A stretch of 23,680 nucleotides of DNA from Jimgerdemannia flammicorona (GCA_003990745.1 RBNI01001207.1:1-23680), one strand, 5' to 3'. Positions 9,226-18,140 are shown, numbered from the stretch's first letter. Program-made: numbers and translations. The notes: generated by a model from the letters alone, not told the origin.

Positions 9226-9351
9226 GTTATCCTATCTCCCCTCTGCTACCAGTCTAGAAGAGTATACTCTCATCTAATCCTTAATCACTCTTCAAAAGTC
9301 TCCTACCACTACAAACTCTCCCAAAAAATATTCAGAAATATATACAACTCC
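9226..9351 (-). mobile_element. LINE-A segment between two palindromic insertions
   Basis: The reverse complement aligns to LINE-2 at about 23240-23350, preserving GTTGTA and GGAGACTTTTGAAGAGT-like blocks from the ORF2 C-terminal region. It fills the gap between the LINE-A pieces on either side, so the flanking AT-rich blocks are insertions. Confidence 0.6.
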
Positions 9352-9738
9352 TAGTGCTCTCAATGAATCAAATTGAATCAAAGGTCCAATTTAATTTAAT
9401 TGGAATCAAATCAAAGATTTAATTCAATTTAAGATTTGATTCAAACCCTATTTTTCAAAATAAAATAACTTGATGAAAACATGTTCAAATTTAATAATCT
9501 TTAGCTTGTTAGATTCCTCTATATATGAGAAATCTAATAAGCTAAAGATTGTTAATTTTGAACATATTCTCATTGAGTTATTACATTTTAAAAAATTGGG
9601 TTTAAATTGGACCCTCAATTCAATTCAAATTTAAATTGATTCAAAATTAATTTGAATTAAAAAAACCCCATTTGATTCAATTCTAATGACCCTCAATTTG
9701 ATTTGATTTGAATTGATTCAATTCATTTGAGAATACTA
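9352..9738. mobile_element. hAT-type palindromic element, single unit (MITE-2)
   Basis: The termini are TAGTGCTCTCAA on the left (9352) and TAGTATTCTCAA read inward on the right (ending 9738), a 10 of 12 match to each other. They are almost identical to the two ends of the hAT at 10578-17284. The 8-bp flanks ACAACTCC (9344-9351) and ACCACTTC (9739-9746) match each other at 6 of 8, and LINE-2 has ACAACTTG there. The core (about 9440-9610) is a palindrome with arms of about 80 bp, including TTTAGCTTGTTAGATT and its complement. No coding frame is present. Confidence 0.75.
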
Positions 9739-10577
9739 ACCACTTCTCTCTCTTGCTTAATATTCAGGTACTTCTTATACTCCAAGGCATCTCCTTCTAC
9801 CAAATGTCCTAACTGAAAAATTAACATAATATTTCACTGCAGAAGCCTCTACCAGATCATTCAAAACTTAGGGAGAAGTCACTGTTCCACCAGCTTGCTT
9901 TACAACCAGATACTATCTCAGTTCTACTCTTCACCAATCCCTACCCCCTACTAAGCCTCTAGCTATAAATATCTCTCATGCTCTTAAAGATACTCTATAC
10001 TATCATCCAAACCAAAGTTATCTACTAGCACACCTTCTAGTAGCAGGTGATCTCACCTCTATATCTGTAGTCTTCAGTCTATCTCTCTCTCATCTCCTTG
10101 CTAGCAGAAGTCAATACAATAAGCACCATCAACCATATCCCACCAGAATTCCCTAAAGTATATCTTCTGGCTCCTCTCTAATACAACTATAGAAAGTAGA
10201 TCATCAGATATATCATGGAGAGAGAACTGCACCTTCCATGTCTGCTGTATTAGAGGTACCTACTCATGACCCCTTAGCTCACTAGCTTACTTCAGTCACT
10301 ATATCTATAAGTAGTATAGATATTTGAGAAAGTCCACCAGTCTTAGCCTTCTGATTACCTATGTTGGGAAATCTAAGTAATATCCAAGATATCACAACTT
10401 TGACAACCAATATATATTTAACACCATTATCCTTTCTGCCAGAGAGATGTACCTTTCTCTCTATCCCAAGAGCATATTCTCTCACTTTATCAGCTACTGC
10501 CCCTACTATCTTCTAGGCAACAGAGAATCATAATCTGAGAAGTAAATCTCCAGTTAATATACCATCTCTCTCACTGG
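9739..10577 (-). pseudogene. LINE-A ORF2, C-terminal region
   Basis: Minus-strand translation shows YWLSKL, YYLDFPT, RLVDFLK, VPLIQQTWKVQFS and FWWDMVDGAYCIDF. They are collinear with YWFPKL, YYLDFPA, GLVDFPK, VPLIQKVWEMRFS and FWWGVVDGAHCIDL of LINE-2. This is the region after the reverse transcriptase of Tad/L1-type ORF2 proteins. A stretch of about 30 residues seen in LINE-2 is missing between DFPT and RLVDF. Stops are frequent. It breaks off at 10577 exactly at the hAT insertion and continues at 17285. Confidence 0.75.
10570..10577. other. Left target-site duplication of the hAT
   Basis: CTCACTGG here matches CTTACTGG at 17285-17292 at 7 of 8 positions; the one difference is a CpA to TpA change. 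Eight bases is the duplication length typical of hAT elements. Joining the two LINE-A halves with one copy restores a 43-base ungapped alignment to LINE-2 around 22311. Confidence 0.8.
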
Positions 10578-10589
10578 TAGTATTCTGAA

Positions 10590-10990
10590 CAAGTCAATTC
10601 AAATCAAATTCAGATTTGATTCATCATATGATGGTTTGATCTGAATGTCAAATCTGAAACCATCTGAATCAACTCAGATTAATCTGAATTACTCCATCTG
10701 AATCACTCTATCTAAATCACCCATCTGAATCACCTCATCCAAATTACCCCCCATCTGAATTACTCTATCCAAACCACTCAATCTGAACCACTCAATCTGA
10801 ATCACTCAATCCAAATCACTCAATCCAAATCACTCAATCTAAATCACTCAATCTGAATCCTCTAATTCAAATCCTCCAATTCAAATCCTCTAATTCAAAT
10901 CCTTCAATCTGAATCCTTATCTCAATTCTTCAACTGAATCCTCTAATTCAAATTCTCCAATCTGAATCCTCCAATTTGAATCCTCCACAT
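10590..10990. repeat. Left subterminal array of a 14-bp repeat, with palindrome
   Basis: Twenty or more imperfect copies of a 14-bp unit of the form AATCYRAATCACTC, drifting to AATTCAAATCCTCT, run from about 10660 to 10985. They are preceded by a near-perfect palindrome of about 40 bp centred on CATATG (10607-10646). A related 14-bp array lies at the other end of the element. Subterminal repeats are where hAT transposases usually bind. Confidence 0.7.
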
Positions 10991-11129
10991 GACTCATCTG
11001 CCAGATATATCTACATATACAATACATATATACACATACAAATACACATGCAAATACACACATATATACATATAAATACATATCAACAGATCAGTCTCCA
11101 ACAGTTTACAGTACTAATGATGCTTCAAG
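10991..11129. repeat. AT/AC-rich low-complexity sequence
   Basis: Irregular runs of ACATATATACACATAC type lie between the terminal array and the transposase. No gene or further structure was seen. Confidence 0.6.
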
Positions 11130-13663
11130 TCAAACATCCCCAATAGTTCCACACCTTCCACAGAATCCTTGCTCTGAAATCTGGCAACATTGTGATAAAA
11201 TAGGAGATGATGTTATTTGTAACTATTGTAGGTAAAAAATTAAAAAAAAAAAAAAAAACACACCTATGTATGATATAACTGATACTTTGTTTGACACACA
11301 CATGATATTGTTTCATTTACCCTCATAAACTATACAGCCAGAAGTTCAAAATGCTTGGTAGTTTGACTTTGAATATATATTAATACAAAAAAGACAAGTA
11401 TTCTGATAAAATCAAAAAGAAAATGAAGATAAATAAAATTGATATTTAAGCTATGGTGGGTATGTTTATCCAATTGCCTGACCATTTCTGTACCAATAAC
11501 TCCATTTAATCAAAAATATTTAGTCATACTCTTTAGTAGAATTTCGAAATTGGCTCATTTGCTAGATTGTGTATACAGACTAGCCATTCATAACTATTAA
11601 TAGTGATCAATTGCATAGCATCTTTGGTCTCCTCAAGCATGATTTATATTTGCCAAGTGCTGATACTATTCACAAAGATGTCTTGGAGGCCTATAGGAAG
11701 GAGTATGACAATCTCTATTAGACACTTCAGGTAAAATAAATAAATAAGGGCAGCACTATAACCTTTATAAGCTGAATTATATATATATATTTATAAAGAG
11801 CTCACCAATTTAATCTCACATTTTCAATAAGCAGAATTTAGCATGCAAAATTTCATTTTTGATCAATACATAGATATCTCCAAATGTAATTTCATTTCTG
11901 GATATTACTGGTCATTAGATTGACCTCGATTAATAGCTTAAATCTCTCACCCTTGACTTTGTCAAACTTGCTGGCCCTCATTCTGGAGACAACATCACAG
12001 ATGTTTTTATTAGTTGTATCTGGGAGCTTAGGATCACAACTAAGGTAAAAAGGGGGGCTTGCTATCAGGTCAGCATTTTGAGAGAGGTCCTAAAACAATA
12101 TAGATTTTATTAGTTATTTATTTTTGCATAAATCTGCTAACTGAATATTTCAAGTACCGATTTTGGCCATTATGACAGACAATACTACAAACAACTTAAT
12201 ATTTTTCCAAGTTTTAGCAACTAGCCTCAAACAGGAAAATGTGGCCTTCAGTATAGAAAGCTGTTATGTATAATGCCAGATCTATATACTGAACCTTACT
12301 ATTCAGGACTAGCTTATGTACATAGACAAAACATCTGAGAGAGGAGGGGTCCTGAGTATAGTTTCCAAGCAGTACAAACTGGTTGTGTTGGTCTGATCAT
12401 CTCTACAATGATGAGACAAATTCACTACACAGTATAGAACAATCAGTTTAGCCCCAAAAGAGCTTATATTGGACATCTGTATGTATTGGAACTCAACATT
12501 TGCAATGATCCAGCATGTGTTGGAGTTTGCTGTAATATGCATTCTTTTTTCTTCAGTTAGCTGAAGCAACTTAATTTGGATAATTGAAGATTTTTTTTTT
12601 AAAAAAAAAAAAAAAACAAACAAATCAAAAAAAGCCAATAGATTTAATAGTAGCTGCCAACAAGGAAATACAGAGTGAGGCTCTAGGTGAAAGTGAGTGG
12701 GATGTACTTAGAAATGTTGTCAGAGTTTTGAAAGTAAGTAGTGATTGCTTTGGCCCTACACTTGTTTTATCTGCCTCTATACAATATAATATCTCACTAC
12801 ACATAACTGCCAGTGTTTTGATGATTGTATAAAGGATATAGTCAAACAAACATCCAACAATAAGTTCTGCAATACCAGTATACAACCTTCTGATTAACTG
12901 GCTAGAGGACAAGCTTGAGGATATACTGGAGGGTTGCAGTAATTTGTAGTTAAGTCTAGATCAGAGAGATGCTATAGAGGTTGCACTAAGCAAGCTTAGA
13001 AAATACTACTCAAAAACAGATACATACCACTATATACTCAATCAGTACAGATATATCAGTATTTGGCTATTGCTCCTTCCAAAAACAGAGAAACTCCTGC
13101 AAAAACTCACTCTCTTTTCTCCGAACAGTACTGGACCCATTCTTAAAGCTACAATACCATAAAGATTGGGGCTGGGAGCAGTACTTCATTGAGAGAACCA
13201 AGCAGGCTATAATCAAAATATATCAGAAAAACTATATACCACTGCAAAGTTCTAGCTGAAGTTCAGACAAATATGCCAAGAGATCTCTCCTGTTCTATAT
13301 TTACTTCAGCAGAAAGAGGAAAAGAGAGCCATCAGTAGAAGAGCTGCCGTCAATAGATGAACTCATCATTTATCTCACCAGTGACCACTTGATCCTACTG
13401 GAGAGTATGGAGGTGCTCAACTGGTGGAAGGTGGGTTGTCAGACAGGCAGTTGGTTATATTGGACCAATTTAATCCACTATTCTAACCACTGCTCTATCC
13501 ACCAGAGCATGCAGCTGTATCAAACAGACTTCCCAGCCTATGTGGTATGGCTTGGGACTACCTGGCAATTTCTACCTCTAGCACTCTCATTGAGCAGGTG
13601 TTCTCAGGTGGGGTGGATCTCATTGCCCCTAAGAGATGTGCACTGAATGCTGAGACAATCTAG
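11130..13663 (+). pseudogene. hAT transposase, BED finger to dimerisation domain, decayed
   Basis: Fragments of one hAT transposase follow each other in order in shifting frames. A BED-type finger start, IWQHCDKIGDDVICNYCR, lies at 11179-11232. LLKHDLYLPSADTIHKDV follows from 11605. A catalytic-core stretch, DITGH...LDFVKLAGPHSGDNI, lies at about 11889-12044, then MTDNTTNN near 12170, YILNL, WNSTFAMIQHVLEFA near 12490, SEWDVLRNVVRVLK near 12695 and YHKDWGWEQYF at 13155. The dimerisation domain is ELIIYL...NWWK (to 13430) and, after an intron, MAWDYLAISTSSTLIEQVFSGG from 13547 to a stop at 13661-13663. Splice-like GTAAAA sites follow CAG near 11730 and AAG near 12044. Many stops and frameshifts remain. 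The protein would have cut and moved the element by recognising its terminal repeats. Confidence 0.85.
13431..13514 (+). other. 84-bp intron in the hAT transposase
   Basis: The sequence begins GTGGGT directly after the NWWK codons and ends GCATGCAG. A CTAAC branch-point sequence lies about 30 bases before the end. Removing it joins NWWK to LYQTDFPAY, the arrangement expected in hAT dimerisation domains. The frame slips by one base about 30 bases later. Confidence 0.65.
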
Positions 13664-13829
13664 GCATGTATATATCTGTAATCTTGGTAGAGCTCAGGCC
13701 ATTAAAATTTGATAGGTCCTGGGGTTTATAGATAAGTTAATTGGTCTTATAGATTATTTAATACTTCAAAAATAAAAAAGGATAAAAAAACTTAGGACTT
13801 GGCCTGGAGTTTACAGCCTAAGTAAGTTG
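13664..13829. other. AT-rich spacer after the transposase
   Basis: No gene is seen. Two similar segments, GGTCCTGGGGTTTATAG and GGCCTGGAGTTTACAG, lie about 90 bp apart. They are perhaps a degenerate direct repeat. Confidence 0.4.
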
Positions 13830-14394
13830 GTAGGATTGGTGGTGGTGGAGGGAGCATGCAAAATTTGTGGCCATCTACTAGCAGTAGGAGCAGTCTCAAG
13901 CTGTCAGTGCCTGGATCAGTGGGTGCAGGGTTGGTGGAGGGAGTATGCAAAATTTGCACCCTCTGCCAGCAACAAGTGGCAGCCCCAAGCCAACAAGTGT
14001 CTGGAATGGAAGGGGGGTAGAGGGGATGGGGTAGACAGAGGGGGCAGGGTAGGCAGAGGGGGCAGAGTAGGTGGAGGGAGTGTGTAAAATTTGCAGCCCT
14101 CTGCCAGCAGCAAAGGGCAGCCCCAAGCTGTCAGTGCCTGGGTCAGTGGGCACAGGGTTGGTATAGAGAGTATACAAAATTTATGGCCCTCTGCCAGTAG
14201 CAAGGAGCAGCCCTAAGCTGCAAGTGTCCAGGATAAGGGGGTTGGTGGAGGGAGTGTGCAAAATTTGTAGCCCTCTGCCAGCTGCATGGGGCACTTCCAA
14301 GTGGTCTGTGCCTGGGCCAGGGTTGGCAGGATTGGTGGAGGGAGTACACAAAATTTGTAGCAACCCCAAGCTACTGAGGAGTCCGAGTCTGGGT
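13830..14394 (+). repeat. Satellite of about 85-100 bp units, six copies
   Basis: Six imperfect copies begin with GGTTGGTGGAGGGAGTRYGCAAAATTTG and continue CCCTCTGCCAGCAGCAA...GCAGCCCCAAGCTG (starts near 13832, 13929, 14070, 14156, 14240 and 14331). The second is lengthened by a G-rich 9- to 12-base repeat (GGGGGCAGAGTAGGTAGA type). It is not coding; open frames here merely reflect the repeat. Confidence 0.75.
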
Positions 14395-14540
14395 CAGAGG
14401 GTGCTTATAACAGTTGGAGGGTGCTTCTGGCAGTCAGAGGGTGCTTTTGGTGGTTAGAGGGTACTTCTGGTGATTGGAGAGTGCTTTCGGCAGATGGAGG
14501 GCATTTCTGGCAGTTAGAGGGTGCTTCTGGCAGTTAAAGT
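14395..14540 (+). repeat. 20-bp minisatellite, about seven copies
   Basis: The unit is GGGTGCTTCTGGCAGTTAGA with a few changes per copy. It directly follows the larger satellite. From 14541 to 14770 nothing recognisable is seen. Confidence 0.75.
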
Positions 14541-14773
14541 CCACTACAGATTCAGGCCCCATTGCTGGTTTGGGTCCTATGAGCACTCTGGCCCTATGCT
14601 ACAGCACTGTACCAGTGGCACTACAGAGCAGGGCTAAGGGGCCAGTAGGGCCTTGCATAATGGCTAAACTAGTGCTACAGAAGAGATGTCTGGCTGCCAG
14701 CCCAACTCCCTACAAAAGACTGCCCAATTCATACAAAATGACTGCCTAACTCTCACTAAAACTGCTCCACCTA

Positions 14774-15120
14774 CTAGTCCCAGGCCTTGATGAGCCTGTC
14801 ATCTATTGTGAGTGTGACAACTGTTGTGTCTGAGCTCTCCTCAAAGGTGATGGTGCTATGATAGTTGTATGGTTGGAATAGGACAGCTGTGTTGGCCACA
14901 AACAGGACCCTGAAACCATAAGTAAGATCATATCAGACTCTACTGCTATTCTCCCAGATTGGGTCCTTCCTTTCTGAGATGTAAAACATTACCAGGGTGA
15001 TATTGTTGTCTATGTATGTAGGTAGAGAAACATTGTACCTGATGTATTCTGATGTGAGACAAGTATATAGTTGGGTGAACCCTTGGCCCAGAACCTCATA
15101 CTACTAGGCTGTGCTGGTAG
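14774..15120 (-). pseudogene. Unrecognised coding fragment inside the hAT
   Basis: From about 15091 to the TAG at 14774-14776 one frame runs for 105 codons with a single TGA (14933-14935). It has normal amino-acid composition, for example SEYIRYNVSLPTYIDNN, ITLVMFYISERKDPIWE and YDLTYGFRVLFVANTAVL. The alternation of hydrophobic and polar residues suggests a beta-rich soluble domain. Upstream, stops cluster (TAGTAG near 15105). I do not recognise the family. It lies on the strand opposite to the transposase and could be captured host sequence or a second gene of the transposon. Confidence 0.5.
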
Positions 15121-15212
15121 ATACCTACCCATGGTCCAGCCCTGGGAGCCCTGGCTTGGAAATCTACCAAAATGGATGGCATCTGGTCAGTCCTTTTTGT
15201 GTACAGGGAGAT

Positions 15213-15302
15213 AGAAACCCCCTGGGCCACAGAAACCCCCTGGGCCACAGAAACCCCCTGGGCCACAGAAACCCCCTGGGCCACAGAAACCCCCTGGGCT
15301 GC
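15213..15302 (+). repeat. 18-bp perfect tandem repeat, five copies
   Basis: The unit AGAAACCCCCTGGGCCAC occurs four times without a change, plus a fifth copy with two changes at its end. The length is a multiple of three, so it stays open in several frames. Its perfection stands out in strongly decayed surroundings and points to recent expansion. Confidence 0.9.
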
Positions 15303-15700
15303 AGCACTAAAAAAGCAGAGCTTCTCACCTCATATGGCATGCTAAATTGCACCAAGAATATACATATAGCTGTGCTAAGATTACCACCAAGCTGGCCTGC
15401 TATATGCTCTACCAGTCTGCTCAAAGAATCCCAGATCATAACCACCATTACCATACAGACTGTATCATGCTTGTATATAGTTTGCTCTTCAATAGCACTT
15501 CTAAAGTTCTAGTAGGGGTACAGAATCTTGTGCATCCCTAGATTTGTATCAAAAAAGAGTATGTTAGCAGAGAGAGTGATTATCTAAAGAGGAGAAAAAA
15601 AAAGAGAGATAAGTGTGGGGGATTTCAGAACTCTGGAACCCACCCTTCACCAGTATTGCAGTATACCTAATTCCCATCCAAACCCCCCCTCCTTGCTTTT
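15303..15700. other. No confident gene
   Basis: Minus-strand frame 15164-15454 is open (with VRSSAFLVLQPRGF and EHIAGQLGGNL) but covers the 18-bp repeat and resembles nothing I know. A purine-rich run lies at about 15585-15612. No other structure was seen. Confidence 0.4.
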
Positions 15701-15701
15701 T

Positions 15702-16060
15702 TCACACCCTCTTTCCTGCCATCTGATATTTGATGCAATCCTTACAAACCTTGTTGATGTAGTGGTGAAGCTCATTGCTATAGAGGTTCCTTACCACCAT
15801 TGCAACCACCTCTCTATGATCATTAATAATGATATAGTTCTCTTCATCATTGGTTACTTCTGCTGGCCAATGGATCCCTTGGTTGAGAATAATTAGCTCT
15901 GATTCAAATATAGATTCTGAAGTCTTGATGATGATGCTGATACTACTCATGCTGAACATCTTGCCCTTGAATTTCTCTATTTGATCAGATGCCAGATGTG
16001 GTTGAACTCAGATAACTTTGAACTCTCTATTCCAATAGAACTGAGCTCTGATCTGAGGGA
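15702..16060 (-). pseudogene. BTB/POZ-like domain fragment
   Basis: Minus-strand translation gives LSQSLRSELSSIGIES, KLSEFNHIWHLIK, then after a one-base shift KFKGKMFSMSSISIIIK. It goes on through SIFESELIILNQG, EENYIIINDHREVVAM and VVRNLYSNELHHYIN to about 15702. The order resembles the BTB fold of fungal proteins, with a strand around an F..E motif, then I.L.DD...V..M..YLY...L. BTB domains mediate protein pairing and recruit ubiquitin ligases. Only part of the domain is seen, no start or partner domain is visible, and one frameshift is needed. The call rests on pattern alone. Confidence 0.35.
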
Positions 16061-16073
16061 CTGAGATAAGTAT

Positions 16074-16200
16074 GCAGGTGGGTTGCATGTGGGCAGGTTT
16101 TGTGCAGATAGGTTATATGTGGATGGGTTGCATGCAGACAGGTTGCATGCAGATGAGTTGTATGCAGACAGGTTGCATGCAGATGGGTTGTATGCAGGTG
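16074..16200 (+). repeat. 15-bp minisatellite
   Basis: About eight copies of GGTTGCATGCAGACA with variants (GGTTGTATGCAGATG). Each copy holds the palindrome GCATGC or a relic of it. From 16205 to 16320 the sequence is A/G-rich with GTGAGTGAGT runs. Confidence 0.75.
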
Positions 16201-16299
16201 TCATGTGGGTGTTTTTTTAGAGAAGACTATATAAAAATGAAGTTAAATAAAATACAGAGATGGGTATTTCAGAAAAAGAGTATGAGTGAGTAAGTGAGT

Positions 16300-16675
16300 G
16301 AGTTGCATATTGACAAGTTGCATGAGTTATACAAGATTGCCCACAAAGGCTTACTTCTATTCCTTTTGAGATCTCTGCTACATGATACATTGACTCAATA
16401 GCTTAGCTATCAAAAGTATGCCCCACAACATCCACCATCCTTTCTTCATCTTGACTAGATGTTGTGAATAAATTTGGCAGATCTTGCCATAGAGCTGTGG
16501 ACTCTAAGAAAAACACAAGGTGAATTGGGTTGTGCTGGGGGAAATTAAAAAAGTAAATATAAGTAAACAAGTGGCAGCAGAATGAGCTACTTACATCTAC
16601 TATTGGCTGCTCCAAAAAGGCTACTGCATACATAGCTATGAGGTCTGTGAATTCTGAGGTCCAAAGGGCTGCCAT
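16300..16675 (-). pseudogene. Unrecognised coding fragment with a 60-bp intron
   Basis: The minus-strand frame starts MAALWTSEFTDLIAMYAV and continues FLEQPIVD to a perfect 5' splice site GTAAGT at 16594. The 3' site CCCCCAG ends at 16535, with a pyrimidine-rich run before it, giving a 60-bp intron. The next exon reads HNPIHLVFFLESTALWQD, LPNLFTTSSQDEERMVDV and GHTFDS to a TAA. After that stop the same frame goes on as AIESMYHVAEISKGIEVS, so the TAA may be a mutated CAA. No family is recognised. The good splice signals argue that it was a real gene. Confidence 0.5.
16535..16594 (-). other. 60-bp intron in the unrecognised fragment
   Basis: It runs from GTAAGT to CCCCCAG on the minus strand. 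The length is typical for filamentous ascomycete introns. Confidence 0.6.
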
Positions 16676-16689
16676 GAGTTGTTGCCAGA

Positions 16690-16785
16690 ATTATCTCTCA
16701 TTCCTGCCTCCATTATTGCCACCACCATTGCCATCTCTACCACCATCACTATTGCCACTACTATTGCCACTGCTATTGCTCCTTT
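16690..16785 (+). repeat. Imperfect trinucleotide repeat
   Basis: The stretch is made of ATTGCCACC-like triplets (GCC, ATT, ACC, ACT). Open frames on both strands here are low-complexity products. Confidence 0.6.
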
Positions 16786-17104
16786 GGCTCTCAATGAGCA
16801 GCTTATGTGCTGCCCATATGAGAAAGAATTTAATATTGTCAGCAGAGAGTATGTTTCTACCTCAAATACTCCCTCTTTTGACAATCATTATAGAGTAAAA
16901 AAGAGACTAGACTGAACCAATATATGATTAAGGACTGCTGTTTTGTTTGCTCATGATATGGCAGGAAAGAAAAAGAATAAAGAAAAAGAATAAAGAAAGA
17001 ACAAAAGAAGAGAGGGAACAAAAGAAAGGATGATGTCACCAAAGTGTAGCAGGAAAAAAAAACAGAGTGAAAATGAACAAAAGAAAGGGTGATGTCACTA
17101 AAGA
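16786..17104. repeat. Spacer with A/G-rich direct repeats
   Basis: No gene is seen. AAAGAAAAAGAAT is repeated near 16965-16990. A segment GAACAAAAGAAAGGRTGATGTCAC occurs twice (near 17016 and 17078), about 60 bp apart. Confidence 0.6.
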
Positions 17105-17272
17105 TTTCAATCTGGATGGATCAATCTGGATGGATCAATCTGGATGGATCAATCTAGATTAATCTGAATCAATCTAGATCAATCTGGATCAGATCACAAG
17201 ATGAATCTGTGTTAATTCAAATTTATCACCTAATGAATCTGAATTGAATCTCATCCAAATCAACTTCATCCA
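17105..17272. repeat. Right subterminal array of the 14-bp repeat
   Basis: Three perfect copies of AATCTGGATGGATC are followed by diverging ones (AATCTAGATTAATCTGAATC). The unit length and core match the array at the left end of the hAT. Several units hold the palindrome AGATTAATCT. Confidence 0.7.
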
Positions 17273-17284
17273 TTCAGAGCACTA

Positions 17285-17600
17285 CTTACTGGAACAACTG
17301 TTCCAATCACATCTCTACTCACTATCCCTCTACCTAATACATACTATAGTCTCACACTTATGCCAGTTAAGCTTAGCTTCTGAGCACTCTTCATACTATT
17401 CCACAGTCTTCTTCAGTACTGCTACATCCTCAACTGAGCCCAGTCCAACTACTATATTATTAGCAAAAGCCCCCACCTTCCAATTTATCTCAAGAATATT
17501 CAACTCCCCCATCTTGTACTGTATTCTATCCAACAGAGGCTCTAAGGAGAGGGTGTACAGGATTAATAATAGTAGATCTCCTTTATATATAATAGTATCT
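17285..17600 (-). pseudogene. LINE-A ORF2, reverse transcriptase part
   Basis: Minus-strand translation gives KEIYYY (decayed GVPQGDP region), ILYTLSLEPLLDRIQYKM, WKVGAFANNIVVG and then EAKLNWHKCE. It is collinear with ILYDLSLEPLIDRIHKKI and WKVVAFADDMVVE of LINE-2. The catalytic FADD box has become FANN by G-to-A changes. It ends at the 8-bp duplication CTTACTGG (17285-17292) and continues at 10577. The 5' end of LINE-A is lost at about 17600. Confidence 0.8.
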
Positions 17601-17614
17601 TAATAAAATATTCT

Positions 17615-17646
<32 letters not shown>
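17601..17646. repeat. (TA)n microsatellite between two LINE pieces
   Basis: About sixteen TA dinucleotides at 17613-17646, flanked by AT-rich sequence. It lies where LINE-B should end and LINE-A begins and may derive from the LINE-B tail. Confidence 0.7.
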
Positions 17647-17650
<4 letters not shown>

Positions 17651-18140
17651 CTTTAGACATCTATATTTATTACTAAATCAATCTATACTAATATAATATA
17701 CAACATTCTGATCTTTTATTCAATCTCTCTAGAAGTCCCCTCCCCCTCTCTCCCCATATATATATGTAATAGAACACTATCAATTATTAATAACTGCAAC
17801 CCTTCTACTACTTCTCTCACAGATCATCTTCACTAGATAGTGATGGCAACTACTCTGGGAGCCCTACTCTCTTTATTAGCCAGATATAATATCTACTACC
17901 AATTCTTTTCACTATGTTATTTATTCCTCTAATTCTATTTATCTTCTAATCTTAAATACATATAGATAATGTCCAGCTAACCCCACCCATACTACCAAAG
18001 CCCATCTAACAGTGAGCCACTCATTATCAATACACTCTACCAAACATAACCTCAAGTCTCCCCAATGATCTCCCTCTCCACTCTCTTGTCTTCTCACTCC
18101 TAAGTAACTACCAACTATTACTCAGAAGTTTTTCATTAAT
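17647..18140 (-). mobile_element. LINE-B, 5'-truncated LINE 3' end
   Basis: The reverse complement matches LINE-2 from about 23285 to the window end. It has GAGTGGCTCACTG, TAGATGGGCTTTGGTAGTAT and GCTGGACATTATC, then GAAGATGATCTGTGAGAG, then the same AT-rich 3' UTR as at 7870-8040. At 18140 it joins LTR2. It is therefore a separate, shorter LINE insertion in tandem with LINE-A. Confidence 0.65.

Larger units (their letters stand above)
10578..17284 (+). mobile_element. Complete but dead hAT transposon, 6707 bp, inserted in LINE-A
   Basis: The left end is TAGTATTCTGAA (10578-10589). The right end read inward is TAGTGCTCTGAA (17273-17284). They agree at 10 of 12 bases and start with the TAGNG form common in hAT ends. 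The 8-bp duplication flanks it, and the interrupted LINE can be rejoined across it. It contains a broken hAT transposase on the plus strand, subterminal arrays of a 14-bp repeat on both sides, several minisatellites and minus-strand coding remnants in its right half. The large size leaves about 3.6 kb beyond the transposase, which is unusual for the family. Confidence 0.8.

Noticed and set aside
12309..12912. Minus-strand frames in the transposase region
   Set aside because: Plus-strand translation carries the hAT motifs (WNSTFAMI, SEWDVLRNVV); the minus frames have none.
13431..13514. Minus-strand tRNA/SINE A-box-like sequence (GAGCAGTGGTTAGA)
   Set aside because: The segment is better explained as an intron: GT...AG ends, a CTAAC branch point, and its removal restores the hAT protein order. 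No B box or acceptor stem was found.
15213..15302. Possible CRISPR array
   Set aside because: The units are contiguous with no spacers, and the window is eukaryotic transposon DNA.
15111..15512. Plus-strand frame of 133 codons through the 18-bp repeat
   Set aside because: The frame is kept open by the repeat and has no recognisable domain. The coding signal nearby is on the minus strand.
17285..18140. A single continuous LINE across 17285-18140
   Set aside because: The piece at 17647-18140 is the LINE 3' end, yet it lies upstream of the reverse transcriptase piece in element orientation. They must be two insertions.
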